The notes under the pieces are model-generated. The model ran no database searches. It saw only the letters and a list, made by a program, of their open reading frames with translations, and was not told where the DNA came from. DNA of 64,000 nt, from positions 1 through 64,000 of the forward strand of contig NZ_NRRQ01000017.1 of assembly GCF_016583745.1 (NCBI RefSeq), in the 5' to 3' direction. Below are positions 55,001 to 63,172 of the stretch, piece by piece. The number at the start of each line of letters is the position of its first letter. Position 1 is the first letter of the stretch. The position numbers were made by a program, and so were the translations under genes. Source of the DNA: Chromatium okenii. GTDB lineage: Bacteria > Pseudomonadota > Gammaproteobacteria > Chromatiales > Chromatiaceae.

Positions 55001-57014
55001 CCTTTTCAACCACCGGCGCAGCAATCGGTTCAAGCTCAATTTCCGGTGCAGTTTGAACAGTCGGTTGAATCGGCGCAGTTGGTGCGGGTGCAGCCTTTCC
55101 AATTACCAGCGCAGCAATCGGTTCAATCTCAAATTCCGGTGCAGCTTGAATAATCGGTTGAATCGGCGTAACTGGCGCGGGCGCAGCTTTTTCAATCACC
55201 GGCGCAGCAATCGGCTCAATCTCAATTTCCGGTGCAGCTTGAACAGTCGGTTGAATCGGCGCAGTTGGTGCGGGCGCAGCTTTTTCAATTACCGGCGCAG
55301 CAATCGGATCAATCTCAATTTCCGGTGCAGTTTGAATTGTTGGTTGAATCGGCGCAGTTGGTACGGGTGCAGCCTTTTCAATCATCGGCGCAGCAATCGG
55401 ATCAATCTCAATTTCCGGTGCAGTTTGAATTGTTGGTTGAATTGGCGCAGTTGGTGCGGGCGCAGCTTTTTCAATCACCGGCGCAGCAATCGGCTCAATC
55501 TCAAATTCTGGCGCAGTTTGAATAGTTGGTTGAATCGGTGTAGCTGGCGCGGGTGCAGCCTTTTTAATTACCGGTGCAGCAATCGGATCAATCTCAACTT
55601 CTGGCGTAGCTTGAATTGTCTGTTGAAGCGGTGCAGGCGCAGCCTTTTCAATCACCGGCGTTGCGACCGCTTCAATCGGTTTAATCTCGATTTTAGGTGC
55701 ATTTGTAGGCTTTGTTGAGGCAGCAATTGCAGCAAGCCTATTCGCTAAATCAGTAATTGAGTTTAGCATCACTAATTCAGGAGTTTGTGTTGATTTTGGT
55801 GATAGTTGAATAGCTGGTTTTTCAGTTCCAGTGTTCAGTAATTCGGCAATCGCTGACGCAACCGGCGTGGGAATTTTATTCGCTATAGCTGGCGGCAATT
55901 CAACCGGTGTCGGCGGCATTTCTAACCGCACTTGAGGCACTGCCTGATCCGTTTTTATTTCAGAAACTGATGGCGCTGGCACCACTGTCTCCGCCGGACG
56001 CGCCAGCGCCGGTGACGATTTTTGCGGCAACGGTGCGAGAGTCACGTCCGCCAAAAAATTGACAGATTCGGAATCCACCGCGCTCACATCCACTGTTGCT
56101 GCCGCGCCCGGAATTGGTGGCGCAACCGGCAAAACAAAAGATTCCGGTAACTGCTGAGATTTGCTTGTTTTTTCAACGGGTTTGACGGGAGCAGGTGGCG
56201 CGTTGGCAATAATCGAAACAATCGCATCATTCGCTGCGGCAGCGTCAACATCCGCTTTTACTACCGGCGCGGGTGCCGCAACCGGAATTGGTGGCGCAAG
56301 CGGCAAAACAAAAGATTCTGGTAACTGCTGAGATTGACTGACTTTTTCAGATGATTTGGCGGGAGCGGGTGGCGCGTTGGCAATAATTGGAACCGCCACA
56401 TCATTCGCTGCGGCAGCGTCAACATCCGTTTTTACTACCGGCGCAGGTGACGCGACCGGAATTGGCGGCGCAACCGGCGGAATAACCGCTGGCTCTGACC
56501 AACTGACCGGCACCGCCGATTCCAGCAACCGCTGCAATAACTCGTTGCCCTCATCTTCGGAAGGTTCCTCAACCGCCGCTAAAACCTCCGCCACCTCCGG
56601 AGCAACCGCAGCCGCATCAGTTGCTGCTGCCGCAGGCGCAAGCGTCACCGCTGCGATTGCAATCGGCGCAGCTTGAGCGGGAGCAGCGTCTGAATTCGTG
56701 ATCGCCACCGGCGGAGACGGAGCCGTTGTTTCTAATGGCGTGATTGGTGGTGTTATTGACGGAGTTGGTGCCGCCGCTGCTGGTGTCAACGTCAGCGCCT
56801 GTTGCAACAGCGCCCGCCCCGACAGCGCCGCAATTTTTGCCGGATCGCTGCCCGCCGCCATCAACGCATCTTTCAAACGCAATTCAAAGGTAGCGATGAA
56901 CTCGCTCGGATCAGTCGCGCCCGCGCCATCTGGCGTCGGAAAACTGCCGCCCAGCAATTGCAACAACGCGCCAGCAGAAGTGCTGGGAAAAAGCGTGCTG
57001 GATTGAATCATCAC
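52074..57014 (-). CDS. fliK: giant flagellar hook-length control protein FliK with long tandem-repeat region
   Basis: 1,646 residues, several times the usual 375-480. FliK is exported through the flagellar type III system during hook assembly; it measures the hook and tells FlhB to switch to filament export. An N-terminal domain (about 1-110) is followed by Pro/Ala-rich sequence with a 58-residue duplication (about 180-300). A tandem array (about 437-1337) has some 29 units of 28, 29 or 31 residues, each based on APEIEIDPIAAPVIEKAAP. The C-terminal FliK domain (WLVQTNTDTVELKLHPANLGALDVRLTME) is intact, so the gene is probably functional. Position between fliJ and fliL confirms identity. Repeat-number errors are possible in assembly. 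Confidence 0.92.
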   Translation of the reverse strand: MMIQSSTLFPSTSAGALLQLLGGSFPTPDGAGATDPSEFIATFELRLKDALMAAGSDPAKIAALSGRALLQQALTLTPAAAAPTPSITPPITPLETTAPSPPVAITNSDAAPAQAAPIAIAAVTLAPAAAATDAAAVAPEVAEVLAAVEEPSEDEGNELLQRLLESAVPVSWSEPAVIPPVAPPIPVASPAPVVKTDVDAAAANDVAVPIIANAPPAPAKSSEKVSQSQQLPESFVLPLAPPIPVAAPAPVVKADVDAAAANDAIVSIIANAPPAPVKPVEKTSKSQQLPESFVLPVAPPIPGAAATVDVSAVDSESVNFLADVTLAPLPQKSSPALARPAETVVPAPSVSEIKTDQAVPQVRLEMPPTPVELPPAIANKIPTPVASAIAELLNTGTEKPAIQLSPKSTQTPELVMLNSITDLANRLAAIAASTKPTNAPKIEIKPIEAVATPVIEKAAPAPLQQTIQATPEVEIDPIAAPVIKKAAPAPATPIQPTIQTAPEFEIEPIAAPVIEKAAPAPTAPIQPTIQTAPEIEIDPIAAPMIEKAAPVPTAPIQPTIQTAPEIEIDPIAAPVIEKAAPAPTAPIQPTVQAAPEIEIEPIAAPVIEKAAPAPVTPIQPIIQAAPEFEIEPIAALVIGKAAPAPTAPIQPTVQTAPEIELEPIAAPVVEKAAPAAPIQPTIQTAPEVEIEPIAAPVIEKAAPAAPIQPTIQAAPEIEIDPIAAPVIEKAAPTPTAPLQPAIQAAPEIKIDPIAAPVVEKAAPAPAAPIQPTIQAAPEVEIKPIAAPVIEKAAPATPIQPTIQAAPEIEIEPIAAPVIEKAAPATPIQPTIQAAPEIEIEPIAAPVIEKAAPATPIQSTIQAAPEIEIEPIAAPVIEKAAPAPAAPIQSTIQVAPELEIDPIAAPVVGKAAPAPAAPMQPTIQAAPEIEIDPIAAPVIEKAAPTPTAPLQPAIQAAPEIEIEPIAAPVIEKAAPAPIQQTVQTAPEIEIDPIVAPVIEKAAPTPVALIQPTIQTAPEIEIDPIAAPVIEKAAPTPAAPIQPNIQTAPEIEIDPIAAPVIEKAAPASIQPAIQVAPEIGIDAIAAPVIEKAVPAAPIQPIVQTAPEIEIEPIAAPVIEKAAPAPVTPIQPIIQAAPEFEIEPIAAPVIEKAVPAPAAPIQPTIQTAPEIKIDPVAAPIIEKATPAPAAPIQTTIQTAPEVEIDPIAAPVTEKAAPAPTVPIQQTIQTAPEIEIDPIAAPVIEKAAPTPSVPIQPTIQSAPEIEIDPIAAPVIEKAVPAAPIQQTVQTAPEIEIDPIAAPVIEKAVPAPAAPIQPTIQTALEVEIEPIVAPAPVTPIQNVDQSPLSQVEIFSIEKSAIQPNFVPVMGMRINQSTLANDDSTSENISTVDIESSDATSSATLKVEIPIKSLKNDPLQITISNPSYISESQVPPLFSARGTLLRSSYKSINDDVHSVANDDTMSFSQTIATSINEDAQRLTMLGQQRITPSVFSSLSAPPVMLSKQPLDLNNLLQPNGESYLANPVKWLVQTNTDTVELKLHPANLGALDVRLTMEAEKAHIQFVSSSAIVRDVLEVALPRLRDSLAQDGLQLGNVSITDQLPQDRRGSERELTQNSQSQSYALDDSDEELPDSDLQQPADSLNQLDDFA
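53005..55705 (-). repeat. tandem repeat array inside fliK (about 29 units of 84-93 bases)
   Basis: Units are 93, 87 or 84 bases (31, 29 or 28 residues), all multiples of three, and differ in whether the APTAP-type connector before IQPTIQ is full or shortened. Some neighbours are almost identical, such as the three 87-base units at about 54440-54700. Larger blocks recur too: the order seen near 55100-55200 is repeated near 53580-53700. The array keeps reading frames open on the opposite strand, but those are not genes. Confidence 0.9.
56110..56480 (-). repeat. 174-base duplication in fliK
   Basis: The protein stretch with PIPVAAPAPVVKADVDAAAA…QQLPESFVLP occurs twice, followed by a partial third copy start (PPIPG). 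The period is 174 bases, or 58 residues. It is separate from the main array. Confidence 0.75.
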
Positions 57015-57029
57015 CCACCTACTGGCATG

Positions 57030-57476
57030 TTATGCCGAGTCATCAACGGACTTTTGAAACGCTTGGCGCGTCACCCACAAATCCTGCTCAAACTGTTGTT
57101 TCCGCACATCAAGCCTGCTCTCCACCTTCTGCCGGCGTTCAATCAACTTCTCCAGCGACAAACTCGCTTGATGCAGCTCCAGCCACGCCGAACGCGCTTT
57201 CTCCATCTGCGCACTCACCGCCACCACTCGCGCTTCCTGCTGCTGCAACGCCCCGCGCAACTGCTGCTGTAACAGCGCGATTTGCTTCAGAATTCGCGCA
57301 TCGTTGGGCAAATTGCTGTGGAAATAATGGCTTTGATATTCCTCCAGCAAATCGCGCTGCTGCTCGGCTTTGTGCAAATCCGCCAGCCGCTGCCCCAGCA
57401 CCACCGCCCCCTCATTTTCCTGCGCTTCCCGAATCCGCAGCAGGCGTTGAAATCGTTTGACGCTGCTACTGCTCAT
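57030..57476 (-). CDS. fliJ: flagellar export chaperone FliJ
   Basis: 148 residues from ATG 57476, which overlaps the fliI stop (ATGA); the 13 codons above it are not needed. Entirely helical with an antiparallel coiled coil: [39 protein letters not shown] and [21 protein letters not shown]. FliJ sits in the central hole of the FliI ring and activates export. Sequence is poorly conserved, so order is the main support. Confidence 0.87.
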   Translation of the reverse strand: MSSSSVKRFQRLLRIREAQENEGAVVLGQRLADLHKAEQQRDLLEEYQSHYFHSNLPNDARILKQIALLQQQLRGALQQQEARVVAVSAQMEKARSAWLELHQASLSLEKLIERRQKVESRLDVRKQQFEQDLWVTRQAFQKSVDDSA

Positions 57477-58867
57477 CGCCGCTCCATTCCCGTCGGCATA
57501 TTCAGCAACGTGCATAATTCTTGCCGAGATTGCACAAAACTGGCGGCATCGGTGCGGTTCTGGCTGAGATACGCCTCCAAACGCGGATTCATTTGCACCG
57601 CTTCATCCAACTGCGGATCAGCGCCTTTGCGATACGCGCCCACCGCAATCAAATCGCGGTTGCGGGTGTAGGTCGCCAGCAACCCGCGAAAACGATACGC
57701 AGCGCGTTGATGTTCTGGCGTCACCACCGCGCTCATCACCCGCGACACCGAAGCGTTGACATCAATTGCCGGATACCGCCCCGTTTCGGCGATGTCGCGT
57801 GACAGCACGACATGCCCGTCGAGAATGGCGCGAGCGGAATCGACAATCGGATCATTTTGATCGTCGCCTTCCGCCAACACGGTATAAAACGCCGTGATCG
57901 AACCGCCGCCTTGATCGCCGTTGCCAGCGCGTTCCACCAACTGCGGCAGCCGCGCAAACACTGACGCGGAATAACCTTTGGTGGCGGGCGGCTCGCCAAT
58001 CGCCATCGCAATCTCCCGCGCTCCCTGCGCAAACCGCGTCAACGAATCCATCAACAGCAGCACGTTCAAACCGCGATCTCGAAAATACTCGGCAATCGTG
58101 GTTGACACCCACGCGCCGTGCTGGCGCAGCAGCGGCGATTGATCGGCAGGCACGGCAACGACCACCGTGCGTCGGCGCGATTCGTCATCTAAAATTTCCG
58201 TAATAAATTCATTGACTTCACGTCCGCGTTCGCCGATCAGACCGACCACGATCACGTCCGCTTCCGTGTGTTTAGTCATCATCCCCAGCAACACGCTTTT
58301 GCCGACGCCGCTGCCAGCAAATAGCCCAATCCGCTGCCCACGCCCAATCGACAGCAGCCCGTTGAGAGCGCGGATGCCGACATCCAGCACCGTGCGCACC
58401 GGCGCCCGTTTGAGCGGATTGATCGGTCGCCCTTCAATCGGCACCAATTCCTGCGTGCGCAGCGGCCCGCCGCCGTCCAGCGGTTTACCCAGCGCATCCA
58501 GCACCCGCCCGAGCAATTCCGGGCCAACGGGAATCCGGCGGGTTTGTTCCAGCGGCTCAATCCGCGCACCGGGGATCAAACCTTCTAACTTCGTCTCCGG
58601 CATTAAAAACGTGCGTTCACCCTGAAATCCCACCACTTCTGCCGCCAACTGCGTGCCGTGAACGGTATGAATCGCAGCGCGACCACCGATGGGCAGACGA
58701 ATCCCTTCCGCCTCCAGCGTCATTCCCACCATCCGCGACAGCCGACCTTCGGGCTGCGGCTCCGGCACGGTTTCAACGCGCTGACGGGATTGCGCCAGCC
58801 GTTCGCGCAGCCCTTGCGTCAACTGCCGCGAACCTTCTTCTTGTAAATCACGAATGACATCAGTCAT
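57473..58867 (-). CDS. fliI: flagellar export ATPase FliI
   Basis: 464 residues. F1-type ATPase fold: Walker A AGSGVGKS (184-191), the [11 protein letters not shown] segment, [46 protein letters not shown] (Walker B and the family signature) and [19 protein letters not shown]. It energises export with FliH and FliJ. The start overlaps the fliH stop by 8 bases. Confidence 0.97.
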   Translation of the reverse strand: MTDVIRDLQEEGSRQLTQGLRERLAQSRQRVETVPEPQPEGRLSRMVGMTLEAEGIRLPIGGRAAIHTVHGTQLAAEVVGFQGERTFLMPETKLEGLIPGARIEPLEQTRRIPVGPELLGRVLDALGKPLDGGGPLRTQELVPIEGRPINPLKRAPVRTVLDVGIRALNGLLSIGRGQRIGLFAGSGVGKSVLLGMMTKHTEADVIVVGLIGERGREVNEFITEILDDESRRRTVVVAVPADQSPLLRQHGAWVSTTIAEYFRDRGLNVLLLMDSLTRFAQGAREIAMAIGEPPATKGYSASVFARLPQLVERAGNGDQGGGSITAFYTVLAEGDDQNDPIVDSARAILDGHVVLSRDIAETGRYPAIDVNASVSRVMSAVVTPEHQRAAYRFRGLLATYTRNRDLIAVGAYRKGADPQLDEAVQMNPRLEAYLSQNRTDAASFVQSRQELCTLLNMPTGMERR

Positions 58868-59672
58868 TAACTACTCCGGGGAGCGGCGGAAGTGCAGGTG
58901 AGGAAGCTGGCAGCGGGGCTGCGGCTGGTGGAGCAAGCTCGCCCCAGATGGCATCAATCGCTTGCTGGAGGCGGGTTTCGAGAGTGGCGTCGATGCGACT
59001 GGGGCCGCTTTGTACCACGCAGCCGCCGCGTTCAATTGCCTGATCTGGCAGCCAAATCATCGTTTCATCGAGCGCGTGGGCATAAGCCTCCAGCATCACT
59101 TGATCGTCGGGATGAATATGAATGCGCAGCGGATGATGACGGGAGGGCAATTGCGTGAGCGCCTGCCGCAACACCGACACGATCAACTCTGGATGTTGCT
59201 GTAATTCTTCCATAATCACGCGCCGCGCCAAGGTGGTGACTAGCAACAACAATTCTGGCTCCAGCGCGTCGGCGGAATCCGCCAGCGGATCGGCGAGCGC
59301 GTGGGCGATGTTTTCGAGTGCGCCGACTGCGATCTTGAGCATCGCCTCTTGCTCGGTGCGAAAGTCCAACTCGCGCTGCTGGCGCGTCCGTTGTTCCTCA
59401 TGCGCCAACTGCGTGGCCAACTCGCGTCCGGCGTCATAACCGGCTTGATAGCCTTCTTGATAACCCGCCTCCGCGCCAGCCCGCCGCGCCGCTTCCTCAA
59501 TGGCGGCAATTTCCGCCGGTGTCGGCAGCGGCTGGGCTGGCGGCTGCTCTGGGGGAGATTCATCCACTGCAACCGTGTCAAAAAACACATCGGGCAAGCT
59601 GACGTCGGGGGGATCCCACAGCCGCACGTCAGTGCAAAAGGATGGACCTGCCAGAGTGAGGATGCGGTTCAC
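58860..59672 (-). CDS. fliH: flagellar export ATPase regulator FliH
   Basis: 270 residues. The N-terminal part is Pro-rich, followed by a GxxxG-type glycine-repeat helix ([22 protein letters not shown], about 92-113) typical of FliH, and the C-terminal V-ATPase E-like domain ([43 protein letters not shown]). It binds FliI. Overlaps fliG by 4 bases. Confidence 0.92.
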   Translation of the reverse strand: MNRILTLAGPSFCTDVRLWDPPDVSLPDVFFDTVAVDESPPEQPPAQPLPTPAEIAAIEEAARRAGAEAGYQEGYQAGYDAGRELATQLAHEEQRTRQQRELDFRTEQEAMLKIAVGALENIAHALADPLADSADALEPELLLLVTTLARRVIMEELQQHPELIVSVLRQALTQLPSRHHPLRIHIHPDDQVMLEAYAHALDETMIWLPDQAIERGGCVVQSGPSRIDATLETRLQQAIDAIWGELAPPAAAPLPASSPALPPLPGVVND

Positions 59673-60697
59673 AACATGGTTTCTCCGCCTTTACCACCGA
59701 GGATGATTTCGCCACTTTCGGCCAGACGACGGGCAACGGCGAGAATTTCTTTTTGCGCGGCCTCAACATCGCTCAGGCGTACCGGCCCCTTGCTATCAAG
59801 ATCATCACGCAGCGCCTCGGCAGCGCGTTTGGACATATTGCGGAAGATTTTGTCTTTCAAATCCTCTTCCGCCCCCTTCATCGCCGTGACCAGCACATCG
59901 GTTGAGATTTCGCGCATCAGCGTTTGCAGACCGCGATCATCAACATCAATCAGGCTGGCGAAGACAAACATCAATTCTTGAATCCGCGTGGCGACGCCTT
60001 CGTCCACTTGGATGATGCCTTCCATGACTACCGCTTCTTTTGAGGAATCCATCAAATTCATAATGTTAGCGGCCATCTTGATGCCGCCAACCATGGACGA
60101 TTTGGCGGTATTTTTGCCGGAGAGCTGGCGCTCTAACACTTCGTCGAGTTCCTGCAATGCTGCCGGTTGGACGCCGTCAAGCGTGGCGATGCGCAAAATT
60201 AAATCCGACTGCACCCGGTCGGGCAGATACGACAGCGTCTCGGCAGATTGATCGGGGTCTAAATGCGAGAGCACGATGGCGACGATCTGCGGATGTTCGT
60301 TGCGGATCATTTCGGCGATGGCGCGGGGATCAAGCCATTTCAACGCCTCCAACCCTTTGGAATTACGCCCCAGCAAGATGCGATCAATCAACCCTTCGGC
60401 TTTATCTTCACCGAGAGCTTGGCGCAACACGCGGCGCACATAATCGTCCGCACCGATGCCAAACGAGGTTTGATCGTGAATGACATCAAGGAATTGTTGC
60501 AGCACATAGCTGATGTCGTTGCGCGAGATGCGTTCCAGCGATGCCATCGCGGTGCCGATTTTCTGCACCTCTTTCGGCCCCATGTGCCGCAGCAATTCGG
60601 CGGCGGAGTCTTCACCGAGCACCATCAAAAAGATCGCGGTGCGTTCCGTGCCCGTAAAGCGCGACGGATCGGTTGATTTGGGTTTTGCCTCAGCCAT
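59669..60697 (-). CDS. fliG: flagellar motor switch protein FliG
   Basis: 342 residues. Domains N, M and C of FliG: TERTAIFLMVLGEDSAAELLRHMGPKEVQKI, EALKWLDPRAIAEMIRNEHPQIVAIVLSHLDPDQSAETLSYLP, and FASLIDVDDRGLQTLMREISTDVLVTAMKGAEEDLKDKIFRNMSKRAAEALRDDL, with charged residues that contact MotC. Its start touches the stop of fliF. Confidence 0.96.
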   Translation of the reverse strand: MAEAKPKSTDPSRFTGTERTAIFLMVLGEDSAAELLRHMGPKEVQKIGTAMASLERISRNDISYVLQQFLDVIHDQTSFGIGADDYVRRVLRQALGEDKAEGLIDRILLGRNSKGLEALKWLDPRAIAEMIRNEHPQIVAIVLSHLDPDQSAETLSYLPDRVQSDLILRIATLDGVQPAALQELDEVLERQLSGKNTAKSSMVGGIKMAANIMNLMDSSKEAVVMEGIIQVDEGVATRIQELMFVFASLIDVDDRGLQTLMREISTDVLVTAMKGAEEDLKDKIFRNMSKRAAEALRDDLDSKGPVRLSDVEAAQKEILAVARRLAESGEIILGGKGGETML

Positions 60698-62451
60698 TAT
60701 TCAGCCATCCACAGTTTTAAGACCTGCGCCACCCGTTTGGGGTCTTCGTGTACCAGTTCCCGAATGGCATCTAAATCCATTTGTTGCTGTTCCACTTCTT
60801 TCGTGGTCGCCAACGCCAACTTCGCCCCGGTCAGTTCAGTTTTCTTCTCGCTGCCATCAGTTAATGCCGCCATCGCTGCTCCTTCTTCACTCAGCGCCAA
60901 AATCTCTTCTTCAGTCATGTTGTCATCAAGTTCACGTCCATCTGCCAAGGCTTGGGCGCGGGCAGCGGCGAGACGTTCATCACGTTCATCATCAGGTCCG
61001 GTCAACTGCGCGACCGGTTCGGGTGCAGGTGGTTTTGGCAACAGTTGCCGCAGTGCGGGGCGGACGACGGTCAACAGCACCAGCAACGCCAGAATCATGC
61101 CGCCCACGACCTTGACCAGCTCCAAAAACCAAGGCTCTGACCAAAACGGCGTGGCATCTTCGGTCAGCGTATCGGGCACGAAGGAGGCAGAACTGACGCT
61201 GAGTTGATCGCCGCGTTTGTCACTAAAACCAATCGCGCCGCGCACCAGCGCCCGAATGCTTTCGAGTTCCGCCTCGGTACGCGCCACCCGCACCACTTCA
61301 CCTTGCGCGTTGGTTTGATCTTGAAAATCAACGACGACGGCGGTGGATAACCGGCGGATGCCGCCCGGCGTTTCCTGAATGTGCGAGACGCTGCGATCCA
61401 CTTCATAGTTGCGCGTCATCTGCTGGCTGCGACTGCTGGGCGGTTGCGGATTGGCGCCAGCTTGTTGTTGATTGCCGACTGCGCCGCCAGCGGGCGGTTG
61501 ATTGGTCAACGCGCCGGGAATGCCACCAATTGCAGCTTCAGCGCCGGTTTTTTCTTCTTCATTACTTTGTTCAGAACGGATCGCAGTGCGGTCGGGATCA
61601 AAGGTTTCTTGCGTCCGCTCTACTCGCGCAAAATCCAGTTCTGCTGCGACCTGCACCCGCACCCGATTCCGCCCCACGATGGGCGTCAACAGCGCCTGCA
61701 CCCGCTCCACAAAACCGGATTCGACGCGATGGGTATAGTTTAGATGGTCAAGTGACAACCCCGCGTTTTTGTCCTCTTTGCCATCGGAAGTGAGCAAGCG
61801 CCCGGTTTGATCGACCACCGTCACCCGCGTGGGCAGCAATTCCGGCACGCTTGACGACACCAGATGCACGATGGCACCGACCTGCGCCTCGGTGAGTTCT
61901 TGGTTGTTGCGCAAATGTACGACGACCGATGCGGTGGGCGGAGTGCGGTCACGAACAAAGACCGAGCGCTCGGCTTGCGCCAAATGCACCCGGGCGTGTT
62001 CCACCGGTTCCAACGCCGCCACTGATCGCGCCAGCTCGCCTTCCAAAGCACGTTGATGACGCGCCCCTTCAATCAGCCGACTGCTGCCAAAGCCAGAAGT
62101 TTCTTGCAGCAATTCAAAGCCGGTATCGGTCGTTTTTGGCAAGCCTTGCCCCGCCAGCAACAAGCGCGTTTCCGCGATTTTGGCTTCGGGAATTTCAATG
62201 CGCCCGGTGGCGGAATCGACTTGATAAGGCACTTTCATTGCCGTGAGTGCCTGCATCACCTCTGCGGCTTGCGCCCCTTCAATCTGCGCAAACAGCGGCG
62301 CATACGTCGGGCGCAGTGCCCAATACAAAATCGCGCCCGTGACGACCAGCCCGCCCGCCAAAATGCTGATGAGCGCAATCTGACGTCCAACCGGCAATTC
62401 GTTGAAATTGCTCATGCTGGTGGAAAGCGCGGTGGACAATGACGAGGACAT
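60697..62451 (-). CDS. fliF: flagellar MS-ring protein FliF
   Basis: 584 residues. Membrane helix at about 25-48 (ISILAGGLVVTGAILYWALRP), ring-building motifs (ALTAMKVPYQVDSATGRIEIPEAKI, LLQETSGFGSSRLIEGARHQRALEGELARSVAAL), YscJ/FliF domains, a large extracellular Q/P-rich insert (about 305-360), a second helix (about 445-465) and the C-terminal FliG-binding tail (ALSEEGAAMAAL…VAQVLKLWMAE). It is the first structure built in the motor. Confidence 0.96.
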   Translation of the reverse strand: MSSSLSTALSTSMSNFNELPVGRQIALISILAGGLVVTGAILYWALRPTYAPLFAQIEGAQAAEVMQALTAMKVPYQVDSATGRIEIPEAKIAETRLLLAGQGLPKTTDTGFELLQETSGFGSSRLIEGARHQRALEGELARSVAALEPVEHARVHLAQAERSVFVRDRTPPTASVVVHLRNNQELTEAQVGAIVHLVSSSVPELLPTRVTVVDQTGRLLTSDGKEDKNAGLSLDHLNYTHRVESGFVERVQALLTPIVGRNRVRVQVAAELDFARVERTQETFDPDRTAIRSEQSNEEEKTGAEAAIGGIPGALTNQPPAGGAVGNQQQAGANPQPPSSRSQQMTRNYEVDRSVSHIQETPGGIRRLSTAVVVDFQDQTNAQGEVVRVARTEAELESIRALVRGAIGFSDKRGDQLSVSSASFVPDTLTEDATPFWSEPWFLELVKVVGGMILALLVLLTVVRPALRQLLPKPPAPEPVAQLTGPDDERDERLAAARAQALADGRELDDNMTEEEILALSEEGAAMAALTDGSEKKTELTGAKLALATTKEVEQQQMDLDAIRELVHEDPKRVAQVLKLWMAE

Positions 62452-62490
62452 GGCAGGGTGTTCCGATTAACGGGAAAGGGCGATCAGGAT

Positions 62491-62832
62491 TCAGACCTGC
62501 ATACTCATCACTTCTTGATATGCCGTGAGCAGGCGATTGCGCACCTGCGTGATGGCTTCAAACGCAATGCTGGAGCGATTCATCGCCAGCATCACTTGCG
62601 GCAGGCTCACTTGGTCATCGCCGAGTTCAAATTGGGTTTGCAAGGTGTTGGCTTGCTGCTGTTCGGTATTGACCGAGCGCACGGCGTCTTTCAACTTGGC
62701 GGCAAAATCGTCTCCCGCCGAGAATTGACTTAATGCGCCAAGCGCCGCAGTGGGCGACGTCTCGCTGCTTTCAGAAGTTTGGAGGCGGCTGATTTGCGGT
62801 GACAACACCGTGTTGAGACTGAGTGAATTCAT
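62491..62832 (-). CDS. fliE: flagellar hook-basal body protein FliE
   Basis: 113 residues from ATG 62832; upstream codons to 62916 are not coding. FliE joins the MS ring and the rod. Family text: FAAKLKDAVRSVNTEQQQANTLQTQFELGDDQVSLPQVMLAMNRSSIAFEAITQVRNRLLTAYQEVMSMQV at the C-terminus. It is first in the operon and lies about 80 bases downstream of a sigma-54 promoter. Confidence 0.94.
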   Translation of the reverse strand: MNSLSLNTVLSPQISRLQTSESSETSPTAALGALSQFSAGDDFAAKLKDAVRSVNTEQQQANTLQTQFELGDDQVSLPQVMLAMNRSSIAFEAITQVRNRLLTAYQEVMSMQV

Positions 62833-62911
62833 GTGTTTCTCCGGCGCAGGACATGAGGGGCGAGGCGGCGCGTCAAATAAGCGCCCGGCGACATACCGTT
62901 GCTTCCGGCAG

Positions 62912-62927
62912 TGCAAAATCAGTGCCG
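62912..62927 (-). promoter_or_regulatory. sigma-54 promoter upstream of fliE
   Basis: On the minus strand CGGCACTGATTTTGCA matches the sigma-54 consensus, with GG and GC separated by exactly 10 bases (GG 62925-62924, GC 62914-62913). It lies 80 bases before the fliE start. The partner activator is encoded just upstream. Confidence 0.7.
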
Positions 62928-62936
62928 CTGTAATGA

Positions 62937-63000
62937 GTTGTCAGTTGTCGGTGACACCGACGTTTTTTACTGACAACCGCCAACTGACAACTGCCAACTG
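62937..63000. repeat. heptamer-type repeats between fleQ and fliE
   Basis: GTTGTCAGTTGTCGGTGAC and, in the opposite sense, TGACAACCGCCAACTGACAA, then CTGCCAACTG. It is the richest copy in the window, with both orientations present. Confidence 0.65.
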
Positions 63001-63172
63001 TGTTGCCTAACACCGTTAAAACTGGGTTATTGAGCGCGGTGCCGGTGGCGGCGTCAAACAGATGGCGGCAGCAACAGTGCTGCTAATCAGTTGTTTTATT
63101 TGATGCTTTGTGGCGTGAGTGGCGATGGTGCGGTGGCAGTGACGAGATGTTGACGCTGGCGCGGCACCTGCG

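Larger units (their letters stand above)
62833..63172. other. 340-base gap between fleQ and fliE
   Basis: The gap holds a sigma-54 promoter for fliE, dispersed heptamer repeats (62937-63000) and short hairpins: GTCGGTG/CACCGAC at 62947-62961 and GCAGCA/TGCTGC at 63068-63083. No gene is supported. Confidence 0.7.

Noticed and set aside
54069-55718. 549-codon plus-strand open frame (Asn/Arg/Ser-rich) opposite the fliK repeats
   Set aside because: It stays open only because the fliK repeat units are multiples of three and lack stop words in that frame. It has no start signal and a low-complexity, biologically odd composition.
62947-62968. Hairpin GTCGGTG/CACCGAC followed by six T as a terminator
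   Set aside because: The T-run is on the plus strand, where no gene ends. On the strand of fleQ there is no T-run, so it is probably a by-product of inverted heptamer repeats.
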